The notes under the pieces: generated by a model
Databases searched by the model: none
What the model was told of the DNA's origin: nothing
The model's input: only the letters and a program-made list of their open reading frames with translations
Source: Tubiluchus corallicola
Taxonomy: Eukaryota; Priapulida; Priapulimorpha; Priapulimorphida; Tubiluchidae
DNA: 60,015 nt
Assembly (NCBI GenBank): GCA_030141605.1
Contig: JAQGDQ010000231.1
Span: forward strand, 232,501 to 292,515
Direction of reading: 5' to 3'
Made by a program: the position numbers and the translations under genes
In this document: positions 1-13,800 of the stretch, piece after piece
Layout: each line of letters opens with the position of its first letter
Position numbering within the stretch: the first letter of the stretch is position 1

Positions 1-470
1 TTGTAACATGAACGTGACGCTTATCAAGCAGAAAAAGTGAGAGAGAAGGGATCCAAAAATGCAGCAAAAATTCGAAATTGTTCCTGACCATTGCGCAGAC
101 ATTCCGTAGACACCATGCACGCTGACCTGCCCTGAGCGTGATAATCTAAATTATCAGATGTTGACATCAGTAAACCACGAGGTAGACTAGTTTTCCAGAA
201 AAGCTTTTTTCTAGGCAAAAAAAAATTACGCAAAAACTTTTTTGCCAGAAAAATTAACTTCCCAAAAAGCTTCCCTGAAAAGATTTTACCTAGAATTGGC
301 ATTTCCCTAAGTTTTTTCTTAGGACCGTCATTTCATAAAAAAATAAAATTCAGAAAATGTGCTAAATCCTTTTAAAAGAGCAGATAATGCGCAGTGTTTA
401 TTTAACTACGTGTATTGATTAATAGTGATAAGTTGATCAAAAAATTTTGTCAACTCGTTAATGCAAGAAC

Positions 471-743
471 ATGTATTTGAAAACACAGAATGACAAGGTA
501 GCGTATCATGTTGACCTATGCATATACGCAATAGTAAGTGATCAAGACGTGTGCTTGGCTATCAAAGCTAAGCAATGCCAAACCTGGCAAGTGATTTGTT
601 GGGAGACCGCTCAGGAATTTCGTTCATTTCTCCGTGTTTCGAGGCATCCGAATGTGATTGTGACATCTCTGCCAGTTCCGTATTTCATCTCAGATGATTA
701 TCGTGATAATGAACTACGATTCTATCCACAAAAAGGCCTGTAA
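471..743 (+). other. Unassigned 90-codon open frame, possible exon
   Basis: An open frame of 90 codons with mixed, protein-like composition (for example WQVICWETAQEF and VIVTSLPVPYFIS), unlike the repeat-derived frames elsewhere. It lies inside the candidate foldback element between its two arms. I recognise no family. No strong polypyrimidine-tract acceptor precedes it, and a GTAAGT-like donor occurs inside it at about 536. It may be a relic of a coding exon carried by the element, or chance. Confidence 0.2.
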
Positions 744-1099
744 AAAATCTTGCGAAGGGACGTATTTTATTGTGCAAATGTTGACCTAGATATTCACAAA
801 TCTCTATAGTTCGCAAAGCCTTGGTATTTTTATTTTTTATAATCTTTATATTTCAAATTCTATGAAAATCAGTTGAATTTGAAATGATTATATGCAGCAG
901 ATGATGCTATGCAAATTACTTTGAGGAAGCAACTTCATCCTAAAAACAACTTAAAATTGTAGCAACAAAGTTTCAAAACAAAATATTTTTCCAAAACAAA
1001 ATAACAATTTAAGAAACAATGTCAACCCTTAAACGTTGCATAATTTAAATTTTTTGATTTCTGATAGTCATTAGCCAACGCTCTGTAGATAACTGCAGG

Positions 1100-1262
1100 A
1101 GAGCAGAAAGAGGAAGAACGAAAAAGAGATTGGGGCGAAGAACAGAGAGAAAAGAGAAGGGAGAAAGAGAAGGAGGGAGGGAGGAGAAAGGAGAGAAAAC
1201 AAAAGGGAGAGAGAGCTAGAGGGGGAAGAGAGAGAGAGAGAGAGTTGTCGGAAGAAGCTAAG

Positions 1263-1301
<39 letters not shown>

Positions 1302-1556
1302 CAGAGAGGGGGGAGGAAGACAGAGAACAACAAGGGTGAGAGAAAGAGGCTGAGGGAAAGCGAGAAGGAGAGAGAGAAGAGAGAGAGGTGGAAGAGATAA
1401 AGACAAAGGGGAAGAAAAAAAGAGCGAAAGAAAATAGGAGAGAGATATAGGGAGAGAGGATAGAGAGGGTGCGAAAGAGAGAGAAAGAGACAGGCAGTGT
1501 GGAAGGCGAGATGAGAGAGGGTAAGAAAGAGGAAGGAGCAAACAGAAAAAGGGAAA
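1100..1556. repeat. Polypurine GA-rich tract
   Basis: About 450 bp of nearly pure purine on the plus strand, made of GAGA runs mixed with GGGA and GAAA. The purest (GA)n is at about 1229-1300. The long Leu/Ser-rich minus-strand frames here are artefacts of the CT strand. Long mirror-symmetric purine runs can form intramolecular triplexes. Confidence 0.9.
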
Positions 1557-1729
1557 TCGAAGGCTACTAAAACAGCAGATTTAGCAACTAAAAAGTAGCC
1601 GTGATTTTTCTGTTAAATCTTTCTGGGGAAATGCTTTTTTCTGTGACGAGTTTTCTAGGAAAAATATTTTCTGGGAAAAAATTTTCTGCCTATTTTTTTG
1701 TGAAGTCTATTCTGGGAAACGGACCTAAA

Positions 1730-4362
1730 CCGTAAACCACATCGCAGCAGGCATAAACAAGTGATAAATGCGGTCATGCCCCTGGTTCTTGATCTGAATT
1801 CGTTCAGTCTTATTCGTTTTACAGTTCGTTAAGGTGGAAACAGCTGCTGTCTTTGATGACTATTAATTTATGATACTAGCAAAATTAACTTATTGTCGTA
1901 CTGAGGTTACTTGTCATTGATAACTCTGACTCTAGAGTGAGATTGAAGAATAAGCTCGGATAAATCTAGGCAATTAACCTTTAATAAATGAGGGTGACCG
2001 AATTCATGAAATGTCATGCATGTTTCGAATAACCTTTCCTTCCAGAGTTTTCCATTTTTTGCTTTCGCAATGCACTTGTTATTTTCTTAGCTAGTACAGA
2101 CATTTTGAGAGATAGGGCCTACAGCTTGTCGAAGAAGCCCTATGTTATGTGCTGTAACAATAATTAGCGAACTAAATTGAGTCAGATAGATCTTAATCAG
2201 TTAAAATAATTAGGCGCAATTTTTCAGCAATTTCTATGAGCTGCTAATAAATCATTTGTTGCAGCTTTCACCAGATAATTACATAAATCACCTGAAAATT
2301 TGAATCTGCTTGTTTAATTTATATTAATCTTATCTTCAAGAAATGACGGCGTTATGAGGCAGAAAATCTGCGAAGATGTGTTCAATGAAATGTTTAGGCA
2401 ATACAGTAAGTTTAATAGACTAAATGTGATCAAAATGTAGTGGTGAATAAACAAGTTGCTTTAATTTTTTAGCCTTCAACAGAAATTAATTTTTGTTTGG
2501 TTATTTGTTATATACACTAAAAAATTATGTGCAAAAGTTAATGCAAAACTCCTAATAGCTAATATTTGACCAGGTTTTCAACATTAATGCGTGACAGTGA
2601 GTGACTGAACAGAGACTGCAAAAAGTTTACAATTTTAACTTAAGTAATTATAATAGGCTATGCAAGACGAGGGACAGATCAGATTTTAACAGTCATACCA
2701 CATCATTTGCTGAAAAATGTCTAAAGATATTTTACGCGCAGAATTCTCTAACTATGTATCTTACCTCGCGAGACTGAAGTTACTAGGTTTAGAATCTCTT
2801 GAGAAAAGACGTTTGAAAACAATCTAGTCATATGTTATAATATCATACACAAAGAAGTGGATTTCGAATCTGACATGTTTTTAGTGGTGTGATAACCGAT
2901 GACACGAGGCGGAATTATCCTATAAAATTATATGTGAGACGTGTTTCCAAAAGTAGTTTTGCTCACTTCTTCCCATATCAATATGAAATTACCTAGCATC
3001 ACATTTAAATGGATGTCACTTGCTCATGTGTCACTATGAATACCAAATTATTCCGGAAACGTTTAAACTCTATTAATTTAAATCAGTCTTTTGTATTACA
3101 ATAGACACGTGCAAACAAATTGCATTGTTCAATGTTACTTTATTTAGAATAGCCTGTAATGTTGTGTATCATTAAAATTTAATGACCTATCCCTGTGCTC
3201 TCTTCCGCGCCCTAATGACAATTTTCACTGATTAACAATAATTTAGTGTCTTACTTTTAGCTAAACTGACCTAAACTAAACAGTCTAATACCTTGAAAAG
3301 ATGATTCAAAGTCAAAGGTTAAAGATTAAAAGTCCCAATCAACGGTAACTCACAACCAAACTTAGTAGTTAATAGTATTAGATGGCAGATAAATTTTACT
3401 TGGCTTGCCGTCGACCTTGAGTGAGTCAAACAAAGGTCAAGGATTCGGTAACAATTCGCATAAGTAGAGCCGCTACCACCAAGAAAACTTGGCAGTTGCC
3501 TAGGGCGCCAAATTTTTGGGGGACGCCAAAATTCTGGAAGTAATTCTTTAATTTTTAAGTTTAGCTTTAGCACAAGTAATAACATAGTACATGCGTATGT
3601 GTAACTACTTAAATGTACAATTTCAAATGCAAAATACTTTGATTTAATGAAACAAGCTCTTTGGGTTATTTTCCTGCCAAAATATATGATTAACCCACAT
3701 TAACACGGATCTGTCTTCCCTCAGCAAACACTTTCTACTTTTGCTTTACCTGACTTCATAAGATCGCATCATTGTATACAGATATTACTGACACGTTACC
3801 CTGCTTTTGACCACAGTTTACATTGCACACATAGAACAGTTGAGAGAGTAACGACTCCTCCATTTAATTTAAAAACGTTTATTGCAATACCGTTTGTCTA
3901 ATTATGGCAGGTAAATTTATAAAAATCGGAACCTTTAGAAAAATACGACAAAACGAAAGGTAAAATAGCTGGCGGACACCGAATAGCAAAAAGACTCGCC
4001 AAAGGACTAATTGCAGCCAAACCAGATTTATGGCTGTGAAAATGATGAAACTAGTGAATTCGTGTATATGAAAACGAAGAGTTTGTTGTTCAAAATTTTC
4101 ATGAAAGGCTGAGTGAAAATCCAACCGAAAGCATCTACATGAACAGTGTGCAGCAGAAATTTGGACATTTTTCTTCCTCCTTGAAGACCCCGGACATACA
4201 ACGGGGCCATAGATTTAAATTTGAATTTAACCGGTGCATGGGGGCCGTGGGGAAAAGGTTGGCAGTTGAGAAAGGGTGCTAAAAGTACTTTTGCCTATAT
4301 ATATATAAACGCACGACTAAAAACATGTCAGATTCTAAATTCACTTCTTTGTGTATGATCTT

Positions 4363-4364
<2 letters not shown>
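1730..4364. other. No gene recognised
   Basis: AT-rich DNA with stop codons in all frames. Two same-direction TTGGCAGTTG motifs with G/C-rich neighbours (about 3489 and 4258) stand out from the AT background. They may mark an old repeat around 3480-4270, but no terminal structure or coding domain was found. Confidence 0.5.

Positions 4365-4413
<49 letters not shown>
4365..4413. repeat. (TA)n microsatellite
   Basis: An uninterrupted TA dinucleotide run of 49 bp. A shorter TATATATATATA stretch precedes it at about 4297. Confidence 0.97.
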
Positions 4414-4416
<3 letters not shown>

Positions 4417-5737
4417 GGCAAACTACCTAGAGTCGCGCTTTGCGTATAAGATGTAGAAGGAGCCAAACGAAACTCTAATTTCGCACTAAAATGTTACTAT
4501 AGTAGCTGTTGTTGCGATGCACTTTACTAATGTAGATACTTTCAAAAGTCTCATTGGTCACAAAAGTTCATTTAAATGCACAGGTATAGTAACAGTTAGC
4601 GAGGTGTATATTTGTGATCATTGACCATCTATAATTACTTTGACAGAACGTCAGCCATTTTCAGAGTGATCTTTTCGCTACCTTAACACACACTATAATA
4701 TAGGTTTATTTCTGTTGACAACGATTGTTTCTGTTACAGAAATGCATTAGCAACGCTTTCTTGTTGAAAATAGTAAACCAACGGACTAATTTACCGTCAC
4801 GCTTTTATTCTCTGGAAAAGTTACTAAAACGAGTTAAGCTAATTTTGCACAGAATTATTGTTGTTCAGGGTCTCATTGCACGTCATTAATCTCAACATTG
4901 CGATAGTATAAATGGCAAACTGTTGATAATAACTCGCTGAAAAATTATGACGCATGGTCGCTAGATTAACAACCGCTAACAATAAAAGCGCATTGAAGTC
5001 TCTAGAGTATAAAGATAATGTAACCCTTTTATTGTGGCTTTCAACATAGTGAACGTTAAGAGGCTCATGTATACGTATTGTTATGCGTAGTTAAAGCATG
5101 TTTAAAATTTAGTTTATTACAATTTTAAGAAAGACGATATAAACTTGAAAAGCTTATAACAACAAAATGTTGCATGGGATCACATTATTGCAAGAAAGGG
5201 ACAAATTTTGCAGGTCTAGTACAGCTTCAGTAATACACTTCCTTTTGAAAAATACATTTACATTTCCATTAGAATAAAAATTTTGAACAACTGCTATAAA
5301 TCGAACATTTTGCATTCTCAAGGGGAATCCTTGTAGGCCTGAGTTTGTGTTCAAATTGTAAAATTTATGTTGTGTGGCTGCATTATACGAACATAATTAG
5401 TAAAGGTACCTTTTGCAACTGCGGCATAGTATCATAATTCCAGCTTCACGTCTGCCAAACTCAAATGAATCTATATAATTACGACGAACATGAGGGTGAC
5501 CGGAATTTAGCTGCTGCATTCTACAAAAAATCATGTTGAGCTAATAAATTTTAGATGGGCACGCATTGAAACCGAAATAAAAGAGTGTCAACTACTAGAG
5601 AAAAGCCAGAAATCATCGCACAAATTTACCGTGTTTACTCTATAACTGCGTTGTTTTCCCGGATTTTGCTCTTTGGCAAGTGATAGGATAAAAAGGTTTT
5701 CTTGAAACGAATGAAAGCCTAAGAGCAGAAAGACGTA
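4414..5737. other. No gene recognised
   Basis: Unique-looking AT-rich sequence. Short frames only, none with a recognisable domain. Confidence 0.5.
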
Positions 5738-6182
<445 letters not shown>

Positions 6183-7916
6183 AACAGATGTACAATTCCG
6201 CTTGTGTAATACTTCCGCTTATGTACAATTTTTATCATATAGAAAGTGCACAAAAATGGATAATAAAAGTTGAGAAATGATGTGTAATTTCAATAGAGTG
6301 CAGTGCACATTGAGCGTCTCAAACCAAATTGGCGCAAAAAGGATTTCAGTATGAAATTACGGTAATTCGGAATTGAATTAACAACAAGGTGTCTAAAATA
6401 TACTCAAGCCGACGTGTAATGCTAAGCCTCTAACTTTGAACATTTTGAACGGTGCTTAACACCAAGATGGCTGCCAGGTAAATGATGGATTAGGAGAAAA
6501 TGAAATAAATGATTAATCCTCAATACCACTGGATGATATGAAACTCTGTTGGAGATGAACAATTGGTTGTTAGTGCTGCTCCAACTGTTGCTGCTGCTGC
6601 TGCGGCATTTTGTTGTTGTTGCTACTGCTCCTATGGTTTTATGGAGGCGTATGTTTCATCAAAAGCACGGCAACACTATTATTGTCCTTCAATGGAAAGT
6701 AACTTCTGAACTATTCTGTTAAGTCAAAGTCAAAAAGTTACATTTTGTTCAAGATTTCATAAAGAATTAGCCTGAGTCAGTCGCTAAAATAAAAGTTGTA
6801 GGTCGCTAACTTTTCTTTCTGCCATGTATTTCAAATTGAATATTTTCTGTATCTATCCATCGACAGAAGATCGATTCTGTAATATTAGAATTTCAGCTCA
6901 TTGTCCCTACGTACCTTCTTATTCCTCTTGTTTTAAATTTAATTCCTTCCTAATGTCTGTGGACCTCAATAATTCCTGATACTTTTTATCAGAACTGCGT
7001 AACAATGAACTGACAACTGGACTGAATTGTAGCTGATCGAACTTTGACTAGACATTTTCTTGCAAACCTCAGACTCTCTTTGTTGCAATACCTACCTACT
7101 TATACCCTTGTCGGACCAAGGCATTTTCAATAATGAAGAAATCACATATTAACAAATGACTAGCAAGATCGATTTTTAGTTACTGGATACTCCGCAATAT
7201 TGCACATTTGTAGTCTTCTAGAAAATCTGAGGTTCTCAGACGACATTGAACTCACAACCTTCTGATTGCCTGATGAGTGTCATAAACACAAACCTACACG
7301 TACAACGGATACAATTGAAGCTATAGGTAAAATAACGTGTTTAACTAATGTACGACTTCTCCAGCTATAAATGAAAAACCTTGAAATTATTCACTGAGAC
7401 GACACATAACAAATACCAAAAACAAAAACCTAGTTAGAAAATCTAGTAACCAGAATAAAGCTTAAAAAACTCTAGAAACATGACAGTTTGGCGTATGCAA
7501 CAGTGGCACTTGTCTCGTCTGCTCGTACTTAATATTCTCACATTTTCTCAGCGAGATGAGCACTTTGAAGCTTAAGAGATGGCATCTGTAAGTATGCTTG
7601 ACGTATAAAGAGCTTTTCGGGACACGCTGCCTGTGCCTGTCAATCTATGTTCTTTAATGAAAAGAGAACTGGTCCAAGCTGACATAAAGTAGTGATGGAT
7701 GCATAGCGCACATACAGGGTGTGATAAAAGGATGTTTTCATTGTATTCTTTTCAACTTTATTGCGTCCTCTCGCCTTGAATATCGTTAATAATAGTTATT
7801 AGTAATCAGTGTAAACTTGTGTTATCTCAAATTAACTTGTCCTACGGTCGGCGGTGCCACAACTGACAGTTTGTACAATAGAGTCGGTAGATTATTCCCT
7901 TAGTGCGGTTTACGCA
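6183..7916. other. No gene recognised; short CTG/TTG trinucleotide patch
   Basis: Mostly AT-rich unique sequence. A small trinucleotide-rich patch at about 6585-6628 contains CTG and TTG runs. Confidence 0.5.
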
Positions 7917-8531
7917 TTAAACCAAAACCGGATCCAATCTTAAACTGTAGGTTAAAACAATCTACTTTTCAAGATATTGAAAAGAAACATACTATTTTTT
8001 CAAAAATGACTTACGTAAAAGAATTATTACCACACAAACACAATTTCACGTTCGCGCCACTAGTTCTTCGCTGTTACATGCATTTCGTCATTCGCTAGTT
8101 AGACGGGCACTACCGCTAGCATTTCAGAAACGCATTGCACAAAAAACAGGTGCTGTACTTCTCAATTCAGATGTGTTAGTTTCCGCCGAACTACACACGT
8201 TCGGCAGCTTATGCGTGAGCACAACAGTAAATTTGAAATTTGAATTTTTATATTAAAACTTGCCTAGTTTTAGTACAACACACTGAATATCTTACAGTAG
8301 CACTGTACTTCAATTTTCACACACGTGCAACACGCTCTTGGAATATTTTTGCCGTTGAAGATTATGTTTGTGATGTCATCAATAACTGAGCTCGCCCGCC
8401 GTTAATTAAGTTTTTAATCTATTATTTAATTATCAGAAACGCTTTTGCAATATTCATTGTGTTAAAATGTATACTTTTGATCGGACTTGAAAATGAGGTA
8501 GTACATGAAATATCGTCCTGTCTTCCTTTAA
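7917..8531. mobile_element. TTAA-flanked MITE, copy A (complete)
   Basis: A 607-bp element (7921-8527) with TTAA on both sides (7917-7920 and 8528-8531). Its left end aligns with the ends of three other copies here (17994, 48252, 53426). The ends form a degenerate terminal inverted repeat, consensus AGCAAAACCGGA at the left and the reverse complement of AGCAAAACAGGA at the right. There is no coding capacity. TTAA target duplications are typical of piggyBac and Kolobok families, but the superfamily cannot be decided from the ends alone. Confidence 0.8.
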
Positions 8532-9059
8532 GCATGCGAAACATTGCTAAACAAGAGTTGACGAACGAGACCGAGACATTCCGAAAAGCATTATACACAG
8601 TAGTATCACCAGCCTTGACAGAGAGGATCTAGACTCTAGTACGTCATTGATGAAGGATCACTGCTCAACCGAGACTCGCGAGCACTGATGTCGTACGCAA
8701 AAGAAAACTGCCTTACATTAACAATTTGCAATCTACATTTCTAGAAAATAACAGAACTTATCCTACAACCTTATCTCAAACGAGTCCCCTATTGCAAGCA
8801 CACAATGCGCATTTGAACACTTATTGAGCCGTCTATTCGAGTTTATTCATTTACGCTTAAAACTCTTCCATTCGCTAAGAATCCGGTAGAAAATTGAAGG
8901 AAGACTAGTGCTTAATGAACGGCAATGCTCATTTACATTTCTCCAGAGGCTGAGATTTACACCCATTAAAGAATTCTCTTGAAAGCGAAAATCCGTCATC
9001 GCCTTTCAAAAAACATTTCATTCAACTGCTGTCTTTGGTGTTCTACCTTGTGTTTGAAA

Positions 9060-9235
9060 TCAAACTTACTTACTTACATGCTTAGTTACCTGCTTACGTG
9101 CTTGCTCACTTGCTTGTTTGCTTGTTCGCTCACTCACTCACTCGCTCACTTTACTTACTCATTCACTCACTCACTCACTCACTCACTCACTCACTCACTC
9201 ACTTGCTTCCTTAATAATTTACTTACTTGCACAAG
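9060..9235. repeat. Degenerate CTTA/CTTG to (CACT)n tetranucleotide array
   Basis: Imperfect 4-bp repeats: CTTA and CTTG in the first half, then a cleaner CACT run at about 9128-9203. The open plus-strand frame across it (LLTCLLTCL, HSLTHSLTHS) is repeat-derived. Confidence 0.9.
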
Positions 9236-10720
9236 CCCATGGCTTGAAAGTTTGAAAGTTTTGAACTTCAGACAGCGTGAAAGTTTTGTGATAACAACGT
9301 ACGCGTAATGCGATTTTTTTCATCACGAATAGAACTTTTTGTGATAGAGGTATATTGCAACGCTTCGTAGTGGCGATGCGCTGAAGCCTATAGCTTAGCA
9401 CCCACGAGCTTAATTAGTGTCACGCGCATGCTGCCACCAGTATCCCAGAGCCGCGTACTGTCCGAAGCTCTGCAGTATCTGTGACTTCAGTACCTGCAGT
9501 CCTAACACCCGCAACGTGGAATGTCTGAAAAGCACTAAGAAACATCGTTTATCTACATGGTGATAAGTTGATGATATGTGGCGTCCTGTGCGACAATCAG
9601 AATAAAATTTGTGAAGACGAGTCACGTGACTGATTTTGTCGGATTTCCTATTTACTCAACAAACAGCATGTCTTTGGAAAGGTTGTGCGCAGCTTCTTTT
9701 TGCGTTTAGTAATTTTTGTTCAACTGGATAAGCATCATTGGAAAAATTCCAGACATACATTTTTAATTTTAAGTCTGCTAACAAAAGTGCGAAATATTTT
9801 GTACGGTAATTAAATGTATTCAGTTTTTACTCAGTCAATTTTGTGCGCCACATCAAGACCGAGAATGTTTGGACGTCACTTTGATTTTTGTTTCCAATTA
9901 TTATACCCCCCGCGCCCCAAAAACATATTTTGGGTGATTCAGTGGCTAGTGTTTGAGTCATAGCCTTGATAGTGAGCTGAGCGTAGAAGTGTGACAAGTT
10001 GTACAAAAAAGCTCAAAGCCTCTGGGGTGGAAATTTCCACGAGTACCCGTTCTCATAAGATTTTTAACCCCTGAAACAGGACTGTTATTTTGCCACATTA
10101 GTATTGATATATTACTTTGATTCAAAATTTATTTCGTAAATCAAAAACTACATAGCATTGTAAAAAAATTTAAACAGCTAATCTAAATTTTAACAGAGAC
10201 TAGTTGAAATAAAACGTGAAGTCAGAATGACTGATTTGTATTACTATTTGCATTGATTCTTGATTCTATAAATACACTGTCTTTTTGATGCCTAGTGATT
10301 GGTACATGTTTTATTCAGTTATAGTACAAACCTACTGTGAAGTGTGGATTCATCAAATATTTATTGTGTTTTACTGTTCATCGTTATTTTAACATGTAAA
10401 GCAACGAGAGAGTTACTCCGTCGGGCATAGTCAATTGAAAAAGACTGAATTTGAAACGACTTACAATAGCAATGATCTTAACTGCTTTCCGTCTCAAGTT
10501 TAGCGACCAAGTGTTAATATATAACCCACAGTCAAAAAGTAAAGAATGAAAGGGGAACATTAATAGAAACGCAACATTTGTGTTCAATCGGTTGTAATAA
10601 TGTGTATTTCCGGAGAGATATGACGCGGAAGCCTTGCACAGGTGAAATGCGCCTGCTGTTACGTGCGTTTGAATATTTTTATGTTTTCTTCAACACTGCA
10701 AGTCTTTCAAACTCAGGAAA
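9236..10720. other. No gene recognised
   Basis: AT-rich sequence with no convincing exon, RNA gene or repeat. Confidence 0.5.
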
Positions 10721-10725
10721 ACTTA

Positions 10726-10844
10726 CCTTACCTTACCTTACTTAGATTACATTGGGTTAGGTTAATCAGATCAGATCAGATCAGATCAGATCAGATCAGA
10801 TCAGATCAGATCAGATCAGATCAGACTAGACTAGACTAGACTAA
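10726..10844. repeat. Cluster of three adjacent pentanucleotide repeats
   Basis: First CCTTA-type repeats (about 10726-10744), then an exact (ATCAG)12 run at 10765-10824, then about four ACTAG units (10825-10843). The period is five throughout. The TCAGA to CTAGA change is a small motif shift in the same register. Confidence 0.95.
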
Positions 10845-10849
10845 ATTAA

Positions 10850-13800
10850 ACATGGCAATTTTGCTTGCAACCCAGTTAAGCGACGCAATGGCTGTTTTTA
10901 GAAAAGTAGGATCTTTTATGATCATTTATATGAAATAAGTAACCCCTGCAGCTACTCAATTATAGAACAGGGAACGCTGACTTGGTATGAAGTCTTAAAA
11001 ATTAATCCCTGTTCTATCAAAGCCAACAGTCCTTTCCAGAAGGCGTTTTTATACAGACAAATACAAAGAAATTATGGAATTCAGTGGCGCCTTGGTCCTA
11101 TTCCTGCCAATACTGAGTTAATTTAATAACGCATTGAAAGCCATTTTGTTTCTGAACAATTTTTCTTCCCGAGAAAGCAATTACATTTTGATTGTATCTC
11201 TGCTTCGACGGTAGATAGATAAAAATAAATGGTAAGTAACTGATTTTGTTGCGAGCAAAACCATTCACTGAATGCATCGCAATGTGGTTAAGTCGAAGGA
11301 ATTGGTTTTGAAAAAAACTGGTGCGTAAGTGTGAACGTGGCTTTATTTTTCTACCCAGCATGGCGCCTTATAGAACGCTACCTGTTGCCTACATCATGCT
11401 ACAGGCAGCCTGCCTCATTAGAGTTAATTAGCTTTACCTTGCACCAAACAATCTTGCCTTTTGTGACTTACTGTAAAGTTAATTGCTTGTTAGCTCTCAC
11501 TCACTTGGCAGAAAGAAACAGAAAACGGTTTTCATTTAATAAAAGCTGATTTTCTTCTATTATGTAGTAAATGTTGGCAAACTTTTTGAGCCAAAGAACA
11601 GAAATTGACACCAAACTAATAGTTAATCTATTTCTAATGAAATCAATGACTGTGCTCCTGTTAACTTTGACAAATTTCATCGTTTTCATTTTTACAAAGT
11701 AACAACATTTAAATTTGCTGTAAAGACGAATGATAAAACTAAGAGTTATTACAAAGCTAAAGGCCTAGTATCGCATATGGATCATTGTAATTTGGTAACA
11801 TCTGTATTCAAAAACAACCGTGGATAATATCTCGCGGACTTAGACTGGCATAAACTTCAAACGTGCTACCACGCATTTTATCAACTTTTTGCACTTGCTA
11901 TTTGCTGCATTTGAAAAAGGACGGATGGACAGAGATAATCAATTTAATATAAGGCTCCGAAGCAGCTATAATAAAAAGCTGAAGACAGACAGGATTTCCG
12001 TCTTGGTAATGGCCTGGATAATTGAGTTTTTGTCTGCGAAAATCGATTACCTGAATTAGTTCTTTAAGGTCAGACCGATTGTGCAGTGTGCGTAGATGTA
12101 TAATGTACAGCTTTTCTTGGTTATGCATATTCATCTGCCAGGCGAATGACCTATAGCCTACGGAACAAAAAAAACACAGTGGCTTCGAATGCCTTATCAG
12201 GTTTAATTTCTTTACGTCAATTTCTTTTATTTGACTTCATGAATAGAAGGTTAGTATATTCATTACAAAATAATGTGTAAAAACGGAAAAGTAAAATCTA
12301 ATGTCGATATAAATACATTCCTCCTAGATAAATTTAGATTATGATAATGACTGCCATTAGGGACGTCTAAATATTACAATTAAACGTGTTTGTACCAGTA
12401 GCTGCTTTTATGTGAATTTTAGGTGCATGCCGTGGGAAACTTTTCTTGGCCGGCGGAATGGTTTTGAAAAATATAAGATAAAAGTCATTCCGAAAAAATG
12501 CATTTTCATTAACAAACTGAAATTCCGCATTATCAGCTATATTTACGAAAAACGCATTTTCTGCAAAAGATAGAAAGTTGCAACATTTCGAATACATCGG
12601 GTGGCGCAGAAAAAATGTACCGAACTCTAGACTATACATTAGAGTCGAATGCCCTACAAAGTTGAAATTTCGCAACGTGATATTGCAGTACATAGATTTC
12701 AGACTGCGAAAGTCGCAAATTTGTAGTTTTAGTGGTTTTTAAGTTATGGCCGAAAACCTTTTGCGTGTTAAAAAAATTAATGCCACAACAGTGTCGGCTA
12801 ATCATCAACTGAAAAAAACACGTTCAGCGACGTATAAAACACTCAGCACACATAGCAATGCAGTAAGGAAATCAACCAGTTTACATCACGGTCATCACCA
12901 GAGAAAATAAAGTACTGATTTGTTACCAAGAAAAAACAAGACTTAATTCTCTGGGCTACGGTATTTGGATTTCTCTTAAAGAATTTTGAATTTTTGAATT
13001 TAACTTTTTGTTTCACGCTCAAGGTGTATAGTATAACACAAACAATCACACACAAAATATAAATACTATTAACAAATATACAAAAAAATACAAAAGAGAA
13101 AGTGCACAATGGTCGCACAGAACCGTTTGACGCAGATGAACTAAGACAAATAATTGTTGAGTGCTGGAACCCAAATACCCCTTAAAGAAGTGAAAACGAG
13201 TCAGCTGTAGGAAGAAACGCTTTTGCTTAGTTTGCAGTGAAAATGCTACACTATGTGAGCAATTTTAGCAATAGTGACACAAAGTTTTTTCCATCATTTA
13301 TTGTTTTGACTTTTTGGGTTAAAACTTCTGTATCTTTTGTGGAATCTAAAGGAACAACCTAAAGTTTTTGGTGTTTATGATAAGTGACTGTAACATCGGT
13401 GCGGCAGTTTTCAATTAATGCCGTCATTTTCTTCACGGAATTATTCGCTAACGTACCTGCACGTTAACGTCAAGTTAAATTTGTTTGTGAAAGCCAAGCG
13501 GGATGTTCAACGTCATATTTTTCCGAAAGTTCTCAGTCCCAAGTTCGAATCAGGGGGCAGGTGACACCACAATTCTTTCTTCGTTCTCTTGAATACTATT
13601 ATAGGCTGTGTAGTTGGTCCATTCAGAAACACATTTTGGCGAATACAGCACGCTGTTTTTCAAACTGATTGATCACAACAAGTACATCAATTTCCATACC
13701 CGTAGTGCATGGTAATGAAGTCCCAGCATGTGTGTCATTTACTGCAACTTCTCTGGCTTTACGATTTGCAAGACATTTAAGTCGGAAGCTTGTACTTTTA

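Larger units (their letters stand above)
188..1722. mobile_element. Candidate foldback-like element with inverted, subrepeat-built arms
   Basis: The left arm (about 188-300) and right arm (about 1617-1722) are imperfect inverted copies. Both are built from short iterations of a TTTTCTGGGAAAA-like unit. Read on the minus strand, the left arm encodes a run resembling LGKIFSGKLFGK. Read on the plus strand, the right arm encodes FLGKIFSGKKF, which confirms the inverted relation at DNA level. The interior is about 1.3 kb and includes a GA-rich tract. The outer ends are similar (AGTTTTCCAGAAA against rc TTTCTGGGAAAC). No transposase was recognised and no target duplication could be fixed. A non-autonomous foldback or MITE-like element is the best reading; chance similarity of A/T-rich low-complexity DNA remains possible. 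Confidence 0.4.

Noticed and set aside
1022-1541. Leu/Ser/Phe-rich minus-strand open frames
   Set aside because: Translations of the CT strand of a GA simple repeat, with no complexity or splice support. The same applies to 14345-14801, 30548-30769 and 35634-36080.
7540-7594. Mini-exon between TTTTCTCAG and CTGTAAGTA
   Set aside because: Only about 36 bp between acceptor- and donor-like motifs, with no link to the GPCR TM1-TM2 sequence in any frame.
13490-13575. tRNA gene suggested by AGTTCGAATC
   Set aside because: The B box is fair, but the A box is poor and T and acceptor stems do not pair; too weak to list as an RNA gene.
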